Of a stretch of 64,000 nt of DNA, positions 44,975 to 53,525 are shown one piece after another (positions within the stretch are counted from its first letter, which is position 1; each line of letters begins with the position of its first letter). Position numbers and translations under genes: made by a program. This DNA is from Zobellella iuensis (GTDB taxonomy: Bacteria > Pseudomonadota > Gammaproteobacteria > Enterobacterales > Aeromonadaceae): positions 1-64,000 of the forward strand of contig NZ_JAERTZ010000026.1 of assembly GCF_016746085.1 (NCBI RefSeq). Reading direction: 5' to 3'. The notes below the pieces were generated by a model, which worked only from the letters and a program-made list of their open reading frames with translations, ran no database searches and was not told the origin of the DNA.

Positions 44975-45842
44975 GGTTTCCTCCTTGTGCGAACAGTACA
45001 TCCAGTTTGGCTTCATAGTCGTGGTAGCCCAGGGTCCGGTACAGCTCCTCCCGGGGCTGCATCAGTGCCACCGCCTCGCGCTGGTGACCGTCCTGCAGGA
45101 TGTGGCGGTAAACGGCCTCGGCGGCCCGGCTCATGGCGCGGAAGGCCGACAGCGGATAAAGCACCATGGCCACCCCGGCGCCGGCCAGCTCGGCCTGGCC
45201 GAACAGGGGCGTCTTGCCGAATTCGGTGATGTTGGCCAGCACCGGCACGCCCACGGCGTCGCAGAAGGCGCGGTACTGCTCCAGGCTCTCCATCGCCTCG
45301 GGGAAGATCAGGTCGGCGCCCGCCTCCACGCAGGCCAGGGCCCGCTCTACGGCGCTGTCCATGCCCTCCACCGCCAGGGCGTCGGTGCGGGCCATGATGG
45401 CGAAGCGGCTGTCGGTGCGGGCGTCCACCGCCGCCTTGATCCTGTCCACCATCTCCGCCCGGGACACGATGGCCTTGTTGGGCCTGTGGCCGCAGCGCTT
45501 CTGCGCCACCTGATCCTCGATATGGATGGCCGCCACCCCGGCCCGCTCCATCTCCTTCACGGTACGGGCGATGTTGAAGGCGCCGCCGAAGCCGGTGTCC
45601 ACGTCCACCAGCAGCGGCAGCGGGCTGGCGGCGGTGATGCGGCGGGCGTCCTCCAGCACGTCGTTGAGGCTGGTGATGCCCAGATCCGGCAGGCCGAAGG
45701 AGGCATTGGCCACCCCTGCCCCCGACAGGTACAGGGCCCGGTGCCCGGCCTGCTCGGCCTGCATGGCGCTGTAGGCGTTGACGGCGCCGACGATGGCCAG
45801 GGGCCGGGATGACGCCATGGCGTCGAACAAACTCTGCTTCAT
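44967..45842 (-). CDS. prpB: 2-methylisocitrate lyase
   Basis: A 291-residue isocitrate-lyase superfamily enzyme carrying the KRCGH active-site motif ([15 protein letters not shown]) that marks 2-methylisocitrate lyases; isocitrate lyases have KKCGH. It cleaves 2-methylisocitrate to pyruvate and succinate. DVDTGFG metal-binding segment present. It overlaps the GntR gene by four bases and prpC by eight. Confidence 0.96.
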   Translation of the reverse strand: MKQSLFDAMASSRPLAIVGAVNAYSAMQAEQAGHRALYLSGAGVANASFGLPDLGITSLNDVLEDARRITAASPLPLLVDVDTGFGGAFNIARTVKEMERAGVAAIHIEDQVAQKRCGHRPNKAIVSRAEMVDRIKAAVDARTDSRFAIMARTDALAVEGMDSAVERALACVEAGADLIFPEAMESLEQYRAFCDAVGVPVLANITEFGKTPLFGQAELAGAGVAMVLYPLSAFRAMSRAAEAVYRHILQDGHQREAVALMQPREELYRTLGYHDYEAKLDVLFAQGGNHD

Positions 45843-46486
45843 TGCATTTCCTCCTGGAATTGGGCCAGCAAATGGTTGCGACTGCGGGCCACGTGGCGAC
45901 GCATCAACAGCTCGGCCAGCTCGCCGTCGCCCTGGAGCACGGCGTCCAGGATCTGGCGATGCTCCCGCAGGGCGAGCCGGGGGTCGGAGTGACGGTAAGA
46001 AAGACGATGGCGGTACATGCGCAGCAGCTGGTACAGCTCATCGCACAACAGGCCGACCAGCATCCGGTTGTGGCTGGCCTTGAACAGCAGGTAGTGGAAG
46101 TCCTCTTCTCCCTGCTGGCGCAGGTAGACTTCCTGGCTGTCGACAAATTTCTGGTGCTCGTCCAGCAGCCGGGTGAGGGACTCGGCCTCTTCCCGGCTGA
46201 TGGCGACGGCGGCCAGGCGGCAGGCCATGCCCTCGAGCGCCTCGCGCACCGCGAACAGCTCGGTCAGCCCCTCGGCGGTGAGTTGCACCACCCGGGCGCC
46301 CTGGCGCGGCAGCCGCTCCACCAGGCCCAGTCCTTCCAGCCGCAGCAGGGCCTCGCGCACCGAGCCCCGGCCCACCGCGTAACGGCGGGCCAGCTCGGGC
46401 TCGGACAGTTTGGTGCCGGGGGTCAGTTCGCCGCTGATCACGGCTTCCACCAGGCGGGGGGTCAGATCTTCACTGAGTACGGACAT
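45839..46486 (-). CDS. prpR: GntR family (FadR/FCD) regulator of the prp operon
   Basis: A 215-residue GntR regulator. An N-terminal winged HTH ([43 protein letters not shown]) is followed by an FCD effector domain (about 80-205) with histidines likely to bind a metal. It is first gene of the prp operon, overlapping prpB, so it autoregulates the pathway. The ligand is probably 2-methylcitrate or a related intermediate, by inference. The usual enterobacterial PrpR is a sigma-54 activator and is not what this is. Confidence 0.92.
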   Translation of the reverse strand: MSVLSEDLTPRLVEAVISGELTPGTKLSEPELARRYAVGRGSVREALLRLEGLGLVERLPRQGARVVQLTAEGLTELFAVREALEGMACRLAAVAISREEAESLTRLLDEHQKFVDSQEVYLRQQGEEDFHYLLFKASHNRMLVGLLCDELYQLLRMYRHRLSYRHSDPRLALREHRQILDAVLQGDGELAELLMRRHVARSRNHLLAQFQEEMQ

Positions 46487-46490
46487 GATG

Positions 46491-46500
46491 TTGTCGACAT
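46491..46500. promoter_or_regulatory. GntR-type operator 1
   Basis: TTGTCGACAT contains the palindrome TGTCGACA (46492-46499). It sits just upstream of the prp regulator start codon, downstream of a probable promoter (TTGCTA, then AGTTAT 17 bp later on the minus strand). Confidence 0.7.
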
Positions 46501-46553
46501 TTCAGTTTCACATAACTAAAAAATAGCAGGTTATTAGCAAGATGAAACAAAAG

Positions 46554-46563
46554 TTGTCGACAA
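46554..46563. promoter_or_regulatory. GntR-type operator 2
   Basis: TTGTCGACAA is a perfect 10-bp palindrome of the FCD-GntR operator type. Its centre is 63 bp from operator 1, close to six helical turns, with the promoter between them. Confidence 0.7.
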
Positions 46564-46626
46564 AAGTAACGAAAGAGGAGATCGCGCACATTTCGACCAA
46601 GGTCGTATTGTGGTGAGGAGTGAGCC

Positions 46627-46695
46627 GTAGGACCGAATTTATTCGACCACAATCCGGCGCCGGCGTGGGAACGGTCCGTTGAAGCGGACCTACGG
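46627..46695 (-). repeat. two-module palindromic repeat, copy 10
   Basis: Reverse orientation: B-type module at 46631-46648 (left arm altered to GACCGAAT) and A-type module at 46673-46690 (GGTCCGTT-GA-AGCGGACC). Starts are 42 bp apart. Confidence 0.85.
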
Positions 46696-46718
46696 CAGGC
46701 CCGGCGTAGCCGGCGACC

Positions 46719-46788
46719 GTAGGGTCGAATTTATTCGACCAAACCCCGGCAGCGGCGGTGGGATGGTCCGTTGAGACGGACCCTACGG
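46719..46788 (-). repeat. two-module palindromic repeat, copy 11
   Basis: Reverse orientation: perfect module B at 46723-46740 and A variant at 46765-46782 (GGTCCGTT-GA-GACGGACC). Starts are 42 bp apart, with outer GTAG/CTAC flanks. Confidence 0.9.
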
Positions 46789-46806
46789 CCAACCCGGCGT
46801 CCATTT

Positions 46807-46873
46807 GTAGGGTCGAATTTATTCGACCACAATCCGGCGCCGTTGGTGAAAGGGTCGATTGCAATGGACTCTA
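46807..46873 (-). repeat. two-module palindromic repeat, copy 12
   Basis: Reverse orientation: perfect module B at 46811-46828 and a degenerate A module at 46853-46870 (GGTCGATTGCAATGGACT). Starts are 42 bp apart. Confidence 0.85.
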
Positions 46874-46877
46874 CAGC

Positions 46878-46925
46878 TGGAGCGCGGGTGGCCCGACCTC
46901 CGCGCGGGTGGCCCGACCTCCGCGC
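46878..46925. repeat. short GC-rich tandem duplication
   Basis: GCGCGGGTGGCCCGACCTCC is present twice in tandem, followed by a third partial GCGCG. It ends just before the stop codon of the GGDEF-EAL gene. Confidence 0.8.
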
Positions 46926-46942
46926 GAAAGGCGATCCCCTGC

Positions 46943-48844
46943 TCAAACGGACAGGGCATAGGGCCGGCCATCCCGGGCCAGCCAGCCGGCCACCGCCTCC
47001 GCCGGCATCGGCTTGGCAAGCAGATAGCCCTGTCCCAGCTGGCAGCCCAGCTGCTGCAATCTCTGCTGCTGTTCAGGCAGCTCTATGCCTTCGGCGGTCA
47101 CCGCCATCTCCAGGCTCTGGGCCAGGGTGACGATGGTCTTGACCAGGTCGAACGCGCGCTGGTCTGTCGACAGATCGGCGACGAAGGATTTATCGATCTT
47201 GAGCTTGTTGACCGGCAGCTGGCGCAGGTGGCTGAAGGAGGAATAACCGGTGCCAAAATCGTCCAGCGCAATTTCCACCCCGATCCGGCGCAGCTCATGC
47301 AAGGTATCGAGGGAGCCAGCGGTGTCCCACAGGCTGGTATCTTCGGTGATCTCCAGCACCAGGGCCGCGGCACTGATGCCGGTTTCGCGCAGGGTATGCG
47401 CCACCGCGGCCGCCAGTTGACCACGCATAAACATGGTGGGGCTGATATTGACATTGACCTTGAGCCCGTCGAAGCCCGCCAGTTGCCACTGGCGCAACTG
47501 CCGGCAGGCCCGGTACAGCACCCACTCGTTGAGCGCACGCGCCAGGCCGTGGTGCTCGGCCACCGCTATCAGCTCCAGCGGGCTGACATGGCCGAATTCC
47601 GGCGACTGCCAGCGCAGCAGCGCCTCGAGGGACTCGATACGGCCGGTGTCCAGGCGGAAAATGGGCTGGTAGTGCAGCGCCAGCTCGTCTTTCTCCAGCG
47701 CCGCCTGCAGCCCCACCGCCAGTTTCTGCCGACGCAACCGCCGTTCATCCATGCCCAGTTCGAACAGCTGCACCGCGCTCTGGCGGTTGTGCTTGGCATG
47801 ATACATGGCGGTATCCGCATGGCTCAGCAACTCGGGCATGGTGGTGCCGTGATCCGGGTACAGGCTGGTGCCGATGCAGGCCAACGGCGACAGGCAGCCG
47901 TCGTTGAGCCGGATTTCCCGCGACAGCGACTGCCAGAGGTGCGAGGCCATCTGCTCCGCCTCGACGGGATCGGCCAGCCGCTGCTGTATCACCACGAATT
48001 CATCGCCGCCCAGCCGGGCTACCTGCCCCTGATCGCCGATGGCCTGGCGCAGGCGGGAGGCGATCACCCGCAGCAACCTGTCCCCCACCTCGTGCCCCAG
48101 GCTGTCGTTGATCGCCTTGAACTCGTTCAAATCCACCATATGTACCGCTATCCGGTGGCGCTCCTTCTGGGCTGTGGTAATGGCGTTGCCCATCAGCTGG
48201 TAGAAATACATGCGGTTGGGCAGGCCGGTCAGCATGTCGTGGAAGGCCAGGTGGCGGTTGCTCCGGTTTTCCCGCAGCAGCAGCCATAGCATCAGGCCGC
48301 CGCTGAGCAGCAGGCCGGCCAGATACAGCATGGAGCGGACACGGATATCCTGGATGATATTGAGCTGATGCCAGACATTGGCCCCGGAGAAGCTTTCCAC
48401 ATTGACTTCCCGGGTCAGGGTCCGGTAGACGGCCAGCTCCTGCTGCAGGGCGAGAATGCCGGCCCGGTCGGCCGCGGTCAACCCGTAGACCCGCTCCTCC
48501 CACAACACCAGTTGCGCCCGGAAGCGGCGCAGCAGGGGCATCATGCCGGGCTGCTCCCGCAGCGGCTGGCTTTCCTCCCCCTTCAGCAGCACCTCGATCC
48601 GGCTCCACAGCAGCTCGAAGCGCAACTGAAGATTGGCTTCGTCGTTGGTGCCGGCCATCAGTTCGGTCAGGGCATGATCGAATTTCAGCGACTCCGTTTC
48701 CAGCTCGGAACTGGCCCAGCCGACGGCCTTGATGGTGGCCGATACATACTGCACCACATCCAGATCCCGGTTATAGCTGTACAGCGAACTGAAGCCGAAC
48801 AACAGGGCCACCGCGGTCAGCAGGAGCAGCTTGAGTTTGTTCAC
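46943..48844 (-). CDS. membrane GGDEF-EAL cyclic-di-GMP enzyme
   Basis: A 633-residue inner-membrane protein: N-terminal anchor (LKLLLLTAVALLFGFSSLY), a periplasmic helical sensor of about 150 residues, a second anchor (MLYLAGLLLSGGLMLWLLL), then GGDEF and EAL domains. The GGDEF motif is intact (RLGGDEFVV), as are EAL catalytic elements: EALLRW, NVNISP, LEITED, LDDFGTGYSS, KIDKSFV, AEGIE. So it may make or degrade c-di-GMP. GTG 48844 lies two bases after the preceding stop; another GTG 11 codons earlier is possible. Confidence 0.9.
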   Translation of the reverse strand: MNKLKLLLLTAVALLFGFSSLYSYNRDLDVVQYVSATIKAVGWASSELETESLKFDHALTELMAGTNDEANLQLRFELLWSRIEVLLKGEESQPLREQPGMMPLLRRFRAQLVLWEERVYGLTAADRAGILALQQELAVYRTLTREVNVESFSGANVWHQLNIIQDIRVRSMLYLAGLLLSGGLMLWLLLRENRSNRHLAFHDMLTGLPNRMYFYQLMGNAITTAQKERHRIAVHMVDLNEFKAINDSLGHEVGDRLLRVIASRLRQAIGDQGQVARLGGDEFVVIQQRLADPVEAEQMASHLWQSLSREIRLNDGCLSPLACIGTSLYPDHGTTMPELLSHADTAMYHAKHNRQSAVQLFELGMDERRLRRQKLAVGLQAALEKDELALHYQPIFRLDTGRIESLEALLRWQSPEFGHVSPLELIAVAEHHGLARALNEWVLYRACRQLRQWQLAGFDGLKVNVNISPTMFMRGQLAAAVAHTLRETGISAAALVLEITEDTSLWDTAGSLDTLHELRRIGVEIALDDFGTGYSSFSHLRQLPVNKLKIDKSFVADLSTDQRAFDLVKTIVTLAQSLEMAVTAEGIELPEQQQRLQQLGCQLGQGYLLAKPMPAEAVAGWLARDGRPYALSV

Positions 48845-48846
48845 GA

Positions 48847-49389
48847 TCAGCGGATATCCAGGGTTCTGAGCTGCCACACCATCATTTCGTGATGCTGTTT
48901 GGTATTGAGCTCGGGGGAATCCGAGAGTGGCAACAGTATCCAGATCGGGCCTTTGTCGCGAATTTTCATCACTTCCCCATCCTGGTGGGTGGCCAGCAGC
49001 ACCGGCAAGCGTGCGGCCGTCGCCCCGTCGATATCCACATGATACTGATTCAGTGCCAGCGCCCTTATTGTTTCCCCGTCGGCCGCCGCCACCCGAGCCA
49101 GCAGATCCTTCAGCAGCACACCACGATAGTGATGTACACCGTCGGTCCAGGGCGTCTGGGTATTGAATTCGTGCTGGGGCAGCTGCGCCAGCATGGCCAG
49201 GTCGAAGTCGGCCCGGCTATCGGCGTTGGTCTCCCCTACCTTGCCGGTTACGCTGAGCAGCACCGGCCCCAGGGCCGCCGGCAGAGGTTCTACCGCCGCC
49301 ACTGTGCCATGGCACAGGCCGAACAGCAGGCACAGGGCGTAAAGGGGACGCCGTAGTCCGTCCCCGAATAACGACTTCGTCGGAAGCAT
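48847..49389 (-). CDS. periplasmic molybdopterin-fold protein lacking the Mo-binding cysteine
   Basis: A 180-residue secreted protein. The signal peptide contains the only cysteines; the mature part (FDLAMLAQLPQHEFNTQTPW, YRGVLLKDLLARVAA, GPIWILLPLSD) resembles the sulfite-oxidase-type molybdopterin-binding fold. With no cysteine in the mature chain it cannot hold the metal in the usual way. ATG 49389 has GAGGT six bases before it. It ends two bases before the GGDEF-EAL start, so the two are translationally linked; a periplasmic ligand-binding partner is the simplest reading. Confidence 0.75.
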   Translation of the reverse strand: MLPTKSLFGDGLRRPLYALCLLFGLCHGTVAAVEPLPAALGPVLLSVTGKVGETNADSRADFDLAMLAQLPQHEFNTQTPWTDGVHHYRGVLLKDLLARVAAADGETIRALALNQYHVDIDGATAARLPVLLATHQDGEVMKIRDKGPIWILLPLSDSPELNTKQHHEMMVWQLRTLDIR

Positions 49390-49759
49390 GGTGATACCTC
49401 TTATCATGAGGGACTCATAAGAGTTTAGATAGCCGTTCCCGTTTTAACAGGGGGCATGCAATAAAAGTCGCAGATTAAAGCAGTCGGAAATCGAAGTCGA
49501 GCTGATCCGGGCACCAGGGCAAAGCCCCGGACGAAAGGGACTCACTCAACGTCAACTCTCGACAAATAACGACATTGGGGCCGGCCGGCTGGCTGCCGGC
49601 ATATGCACTTCAAACTCTCTTTCCGCCCGGAGAAACCACCATGGAACTGCTTCCGACCCTGGCCACCGTGCTGTGGTTGCTCCTGCCCGTACTGTCGTTT
49701 CCGCTCACCCCGGGCGCCCTGCCCCCTTACGGCAAGCCAGGGCCCGGGCGGGCTGAGCC
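49390..49759. other. intergenic between mscK and the molybdopterin-fold gene
   Basis: No supported gene. There is a GC-rich inverted sequence around 49575-49600 and, on the plus strand, a start with GGAG spacing at 49641 opening a hydrophobic frame (MELLPTLATVLWLLLPVLSF) that then runs antisense through mscK. I do not regard it as coding. Confidence 0.5.
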
Positions 49760-52700
49760 TCAGGCCGGTTTGCCCCCGGCCTCCCCATTCCCCGTCTCAC
49801 GCGGCAGATGGCGGATATGCAGATCCATCTGCGGGAAGGCGATTTCGATGCCCGCTTGGCGGAAGCCCTTGAGGATGGCGAAGTGCAGCTCGCTGATGGT
49901 GACATTGCGGTCCTTCATCTTGTCCACATGGGCGCGCAGCTCGAAGTTGAGGGCGCTGTCGCCGAACAGGTTAAAGAGCACAGTGGGGGCCGGATCTTCC
50001 AAGGTCAGGGGATGGGCCAGGGCAAGCTGCTCCAGCAATTCCTTGACCTTGTCCACATCGGCGTCGTAGCTCACCCCCACCTTGATCACGATGCGGGTGA
50101 CGTTGTCGGACAGAGTCCAGTTGATCAGCCGCTCGGTGATAAAGGCCTTGTTGGGCACCACTATCTCCCTGTTGTCCCAGTCGATGATGGTGGTGGCACG
50201 GGTGCGGATGCGCGCCACCGTGCCGCTGTATTCGCCGATGGTGATGGTATCCCCCACCCGCACCGGACGCTCGAACAGCATGATGATGCCCGACACGAAG
50301 TTGGCCACCACTTCCTGCAGGCCGAAGCCCAGGCCCAGGGTCAGGGCCGCCACCATCCACTGCAGTTCGCTCCAGCGCAAGCCGAGCAGGGAAAACACGG
50401 TGATCACCGCCATCACCGCCAGGGCGTAGCGCAGCAGGGTGGTGACGGTGTAGCTGTGGGCCGCGTCCATCAGGCTACTGCGGGCCAGCAGTATCTCCAC
50501 CAGGCCGGGCAGGTTGCGGGAGGCCAGCAGGTAGACGCCGCCGAGGAAGAAGGCCAGCAGGAAGTCCTGCAGGCTGACCGCACTCAGCACCTCGGCGTCC
50601 CCCACCGTGATGGTACGGGACCAGAGCGTCACCCCGTCGAGCCAGGTCAGGGCCGGCAGCACCTCGGCCCACACCCAGAGCAGCGCCACCACCAGGCCGG
50701 TGGCGGTGGCGGTGCGCAGCAGGGTACGGGTCTGCTGGTTGATGTGCTCCAGGCTGAGATGGGGATCGGGCAGCTCGACATTGCCTTCGGCGGGGGTCTT
50801 CTCCTCTTCCGCCTCCCTCGCCTTCTGCTCGCGCCGGCGGCGGAGCAGCAGGTGCACCTCGCTCAGGATCAGAGCCCGGGCGGCCAGGCTGTAGGCCAGC
50901 CAGACCAGGCCCAGCACCACCAGGCTGTCGATAAAGCGGGGCAGCAGTTCGGCCACGGTGATCAGGTAACCGCTCAGGATCAGCACACCCATGGCCGCGA
51001 ACAGCAGGCTCATGCCGAGCCGCAGCAGGCGCCGCTGATGCTCGCTGAGGAAACCGGGCTCCTGCCTGGGGGGCGGCGCCAGCAGCTGCCAGGTGGCCAG
51101 GCCGTTCACCAGGGTGCTCAGCAGCAGGCAAAGGCGGCCGAACACATCGTAAACGCCTTCGTCCGGGTGGGCGAAGCTCAGGGACAGCAGCAGGATGAAC
51201 AGCAACTGCAACGGCAGGAACCAGGACAGCACGATGCGCAGCCGCGCCACCAGCAGGGGGTGCCAGTCGAAATGCACCCTGCCCAGCCCGCCCTTGCGGG
51301 TGAAGGACAGGAACAGATGGCCCACCAGCCACCAGAGGGCGATATTGCGCAGGGTCACGGCCAGCACCTCCACCGCCGGATCCGACTCGGACAGCCCCGC
51401 CGGCCGCAGGGAGGCGGCCAGCAGCAACACCGGCACCGGCAATACCCGCAGCAGGCTCCAGCCGATGGCCTTGAAGGTCAGGTTGATGTTGTCGGTATAG
51501 CGATGGGAGCACTGTTCCGCGATCTGCGCCAACTGCCCCCGGCTGTTGCGGCCCCACCAGGCCAGCAGGCCCGCCAGCGCCACTACCAGTGCCGTTCCCA
51601 GCGGATTGGCCACCACCACCAGCCAGAGCACGGCCACCAGCGAACGCCAGTTGCCCGGGGTGAGCAGGCTCAGCAGGGCGTCGGGTATCCGTTTCAGCCA
51701 GTCCAGATCGATCACCGAGTGGCTGGGCCACCACAACAGACTTTCGCCCAGCACCTGATCCAGCTCCGTCACCAGCCGGTTCACCTCCCGCAGCCGCACC
51801 TCGTTCTGGCGCAGCTGCTCGCTGAGCTGGTCTTCCGCCTGCAACTGCAGGCTCAGGATCTGGAACTTGATCCTGTTCAACTCGCTCCGGGCCGGGTCCT
51901 CGGTCAGCAGCGGTGGCTGGGCCTCCAGTCCCCTGAGCTGGTCACGCAGGGAAATGCTGCGCAGCCGGGACTGGGCCAGTTCCCGCTCCAGTTCCCGCAG
52001 GGAAAAACGGGATTCCTTGTACTCGTTGAGCCGGCGCCGCTCATCCAGGAACTGCACGCCCAGGGCCTCGGTCAAGCCGCCGATGTCGAGCCGCTCGCGA
52101 ATGCTGCCCAGGGTCTGGCCCAGCCGGGTCTCCCGCTGGCCGTAGTCGTCCCGCCGCGCCTGCAGTACCCGCAGCTGTTCATAGGCCGCCGCCACCCCGT
52201 CGATATTGCCGCGCAATGCTTCCAACTCGGCGGAGAAGCGGCCGGCGGCCTCCGGCTCGCGCTCGGTCAACTGGTGCAGCTCCACGCTGAGCGCCCGCAA
52301 CTCGGCGGAAGAACGCTGGTTGAATTCGGCTTCCAGCACCTGCAGGTGCAGGCCGAGCAACCGCCCCGCCAGGCCCAGGGCCTGGCTTTCCAGCCGCAGC
52401 AGCTCCAGCCGCACCGGCGCCGTCCTGGCATCGAGCTCGGCAGCCAGCAGCCGGGCCTGCTGCCGCCGCTGGGTTGCCAGCTTCAGCTGCTCCACCGCCT
52501 CGGCCAGGCCGGGCTGTTGTTCCGCACCGGCCGGCACCGCGACCTCTTCCACCGGCTGGCGCCGGATCTCCTCCAGGCTTTGCTGCTGGTCGCGCAACTG
52601 CTCTTCGAGCCGGGCCTGGGCCTGCTGTTTCTGCTCCAGCTCGCTCAACAGCCGGCTGTGGCGGATGTTGTACTCGCCGATATCGCTTTCGATGCGGGTG

Positions 52701-53203
52701 AGGGAGATATCCTGTGCGCCGAAGTCGGTGAGCAGACGACTGAACTCGTCCAGCTGCTGTTGGGCCTGGCTCAGCCGTTCGTCAAAATTCCGTGCCAGCT
52801 CAACCCGCTCCAGCGCCCCCTTGAGCCGGGCCGTGGCGCTTTTTTCAACCTCCATCACCTGCTGCCAGAGCTGGCGTTCCTCCTCGGACAGGGCTTCGTT
52901 TTCCAGCTGCTGGCCGGCCCCGGTAGACAGCTCCTGGCCCAGCCAGGCCTGGGCCTCGGTGTCGTCGATGGCGGCGACCTGGGTCTCCAGTTGTTCACGC
53001 CCCAGCGCCAGGGCCGTGCGCAACTCGGGCAACTGCCGCATCAGCACCAGGGCGGCACTGTTTGGATCGGCTTGCTGTGCCTGGGCCTGGGTCTGGGCCT
53101 GGGCCTGGGCCTGGGCCTGGGCCTGGGCAGGCAGCCCCCACCACAACAGCAGACAAAACAACCAGCCGGTGACACCTAAACCGGCAATAGCGGAACGACG
53201 CAT
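49760..53203 (-). CDS. mscK: MscK/KefA-type large mechanosensitive channel
   Basis: A protein of about 1147 residues like E. coli MscK (1120). Layout: signal peptide followed by a Gln/Ala microsatellite; a long periplasmic coiled-coil region (about 60-470) rich in Glu, Leu and Arg; a run of transmembrane helices (about 500-900); and the C-terminal MscS domain. The MscS part contains LGFGLQEVVANFVSGIIMLFERPVRVGD, TIIDWDNREIVVPNKAFI and FELRAHVDKMKDRN. It protects against hypo-osmotic shock. No good ribosome binding site is visible; ATG 53203 is preferred to a GTG four codons upstream because it opens directly on the signal peptide. Confidence 0.93.
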   Translation of the reverse strand: MRRSAIAGLGVTGWLFCLLLWWGLPAQAQAQAQAQAQTQAQAQQADPNSAALVLMRQLPELRTALALGREQLETQVAAIDDTEAQAWLGQELSTGAGQQLENEALSEEERQLWQQVMEVEKSATARLKGALERVELARNFDERLSQAQQQLDEFSRLLTDFGAQDISLTRIESDIGEYNIRHSRLLSELEQKQQAQARLEEQLRDQQQSLEEIRRQPVEEVAVPAGAEQQPGLAEAVEQLKLATQRRQQARLLAAELDARTAPVRLELLRLESQALGLAGRLLGLHLQVLEAEFNQRSSAELRALSVELHQLTEREPEAAGRFSAELEALRGNIDGVAAAYEQLRVLQARRDDYGQRETRLGQTLGSIRERLDIGGLTEALGVQFLDERRRLNEYKESRFSLRELERELAQSRLRSISLRDQLRGLEAQPPLLTEDPARSELNRIKFQILSLQLQAEDQLSEQLRQNEVRLREVNRLVTELDQVLGESLLWWPSHSVIDLDWLKRIPDALLSLLTPGNWRSLVAVLWLVVVANPLGTALVVALAGLLAWWGRNSRGQLAQIAEQCSHRYTDNINLTFKAIGWSLLRVLPVPVLLLAASLRPAGLSESDPAVEVLAVTLRNIALWWLVGHLFLSFTRKGGLGRVHFDWHPLLVARLRIVLSWFLPLQLLFILLLSLSFAHPDEGVYDVFGRLCLLLSTLVNGLATWQLLAPPPRQEPGFLSEHQRRLLRLGMSLLFAAMGVLILSGYLITVAELLPRFIDSLVVLGLVWLAYSLAARALILSEVHLLLRRRREQKAREAEEEKTPAEGNVELPDPHLSLEHINQQTRTLLRTATATGLVVALLWVWAEVLPALTWLDGVTLWSRTITVGDAEVLSAVSLQDFLLAFFLGGVYLLASRNLPGLVEILLARSSLMDAAHSYTVTTLLRYALAVMAVITVFSLLGLRWSELQWMVAALTLGLGFGLQEVVANFVSGIIMLFERPVRVGDTITIGEYSGTVARIRTRATTIIDWDNREIVVPNKAFITERLINWTLSDNVTRIVIKVGVSYDADVDKVKELLEQLALAHPLTLEDPAPTVLFNLFGDSALNFELRAHVDKMKDRNVTISELHFAILKGFRQAGIEIAFPQMDLHIRHLPRETGNGEAGGKPA
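53085..53131 (-). repeat. in-frame hexanucleotide repeat encoding (Gln-Ala)n
   Basis: Tandem CCAGGC-type hexamers (plus strand GCCTGG) encode the AQAQAQAQAQTQAQAQ tract at the end of the MscK signal peptide. Changes in copy number would keep the reading frame. Confidence 0.85.
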
Positions 53204-53525
53204 AGACAGCCACACACTCGAGGAGAAAAACAGGGCTAGATGATACGTCAGAAGAGCCGGGCTCGGCGAGCCCCGGAATAAAACGGGGATTGGGGATTGG
53301 GGATTCGGGATTGGGGATTGGGGATTGGGGATTCGGGATTCGGGATTGGGGATTCGGGATTCGGGATTCGGGATTCGGGATTCGGGATTCGGGATTCGGG
53401 ACTCGGGACTCGGGACTCGGGACTCGGGACTCGGGACTCGGGACTCGGGACTCGGGACTCGGGATTGAAGGCCGGAACCGGGAACCGGACAATCCCCAGT
53501 TCCCGGTTCCCAGCCCCAATTTCGG
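53204..53525. other. intergenic, mostly a 7-mer array
   Basis: Upstream of mscK and downstream of the 5'-nucleotidase gene. No gene seen; about 180 of 322 bp are the 7-mer array, and the rest should include the mscK promoter, not identified. Confidence 0.6.
53285..53466 (+). repeat. 7-mer tandem array, about 26 units
   Basis: First about 17 units mix GGGGATT and GGGATTC, then about nine units are GGGACTC. The change from one variant block to the other is sharp. The plus strand has runs of 3-4 G every seven bases, a long G-quadruplex-capable tract. Between the array and the nucleotidase stop lie inverted relatives (CCCAGTTCCCGGTTCCCAG). Confidence 0.95.

Larger units (their letters stand above)
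46487..46942. other. prp promoter region and repeat cluster
   Basis: No gene seen. 46487-46570 is the prp promoter with two TGTCGACA dyads. 46627-46873 holds three reverse-oriented copies of the two-module palindromic repeat. 46878-46925 is a short GC-rich tandem duplication. Confidence 0.75.

Noticed and set aside
49641-50069. Hydrophobic plus-strand frame starting at 49641
   Set aside because: The start has GGAG at acceptable spacing and a hydrophobic beginning, but most of the frame is antisense to the conserved MscS domain.
49808-53179. A 1123-codon open frame antisense to mscK
   Set aside because: The minus-strand frame encodes a full MscK with signal peptide, coiled coil, membrane helices and MscS domain. 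The plus-strand product is Gln/His/Gly-rich low-complexity sequence typical of antisense frames in GC-rich genes.
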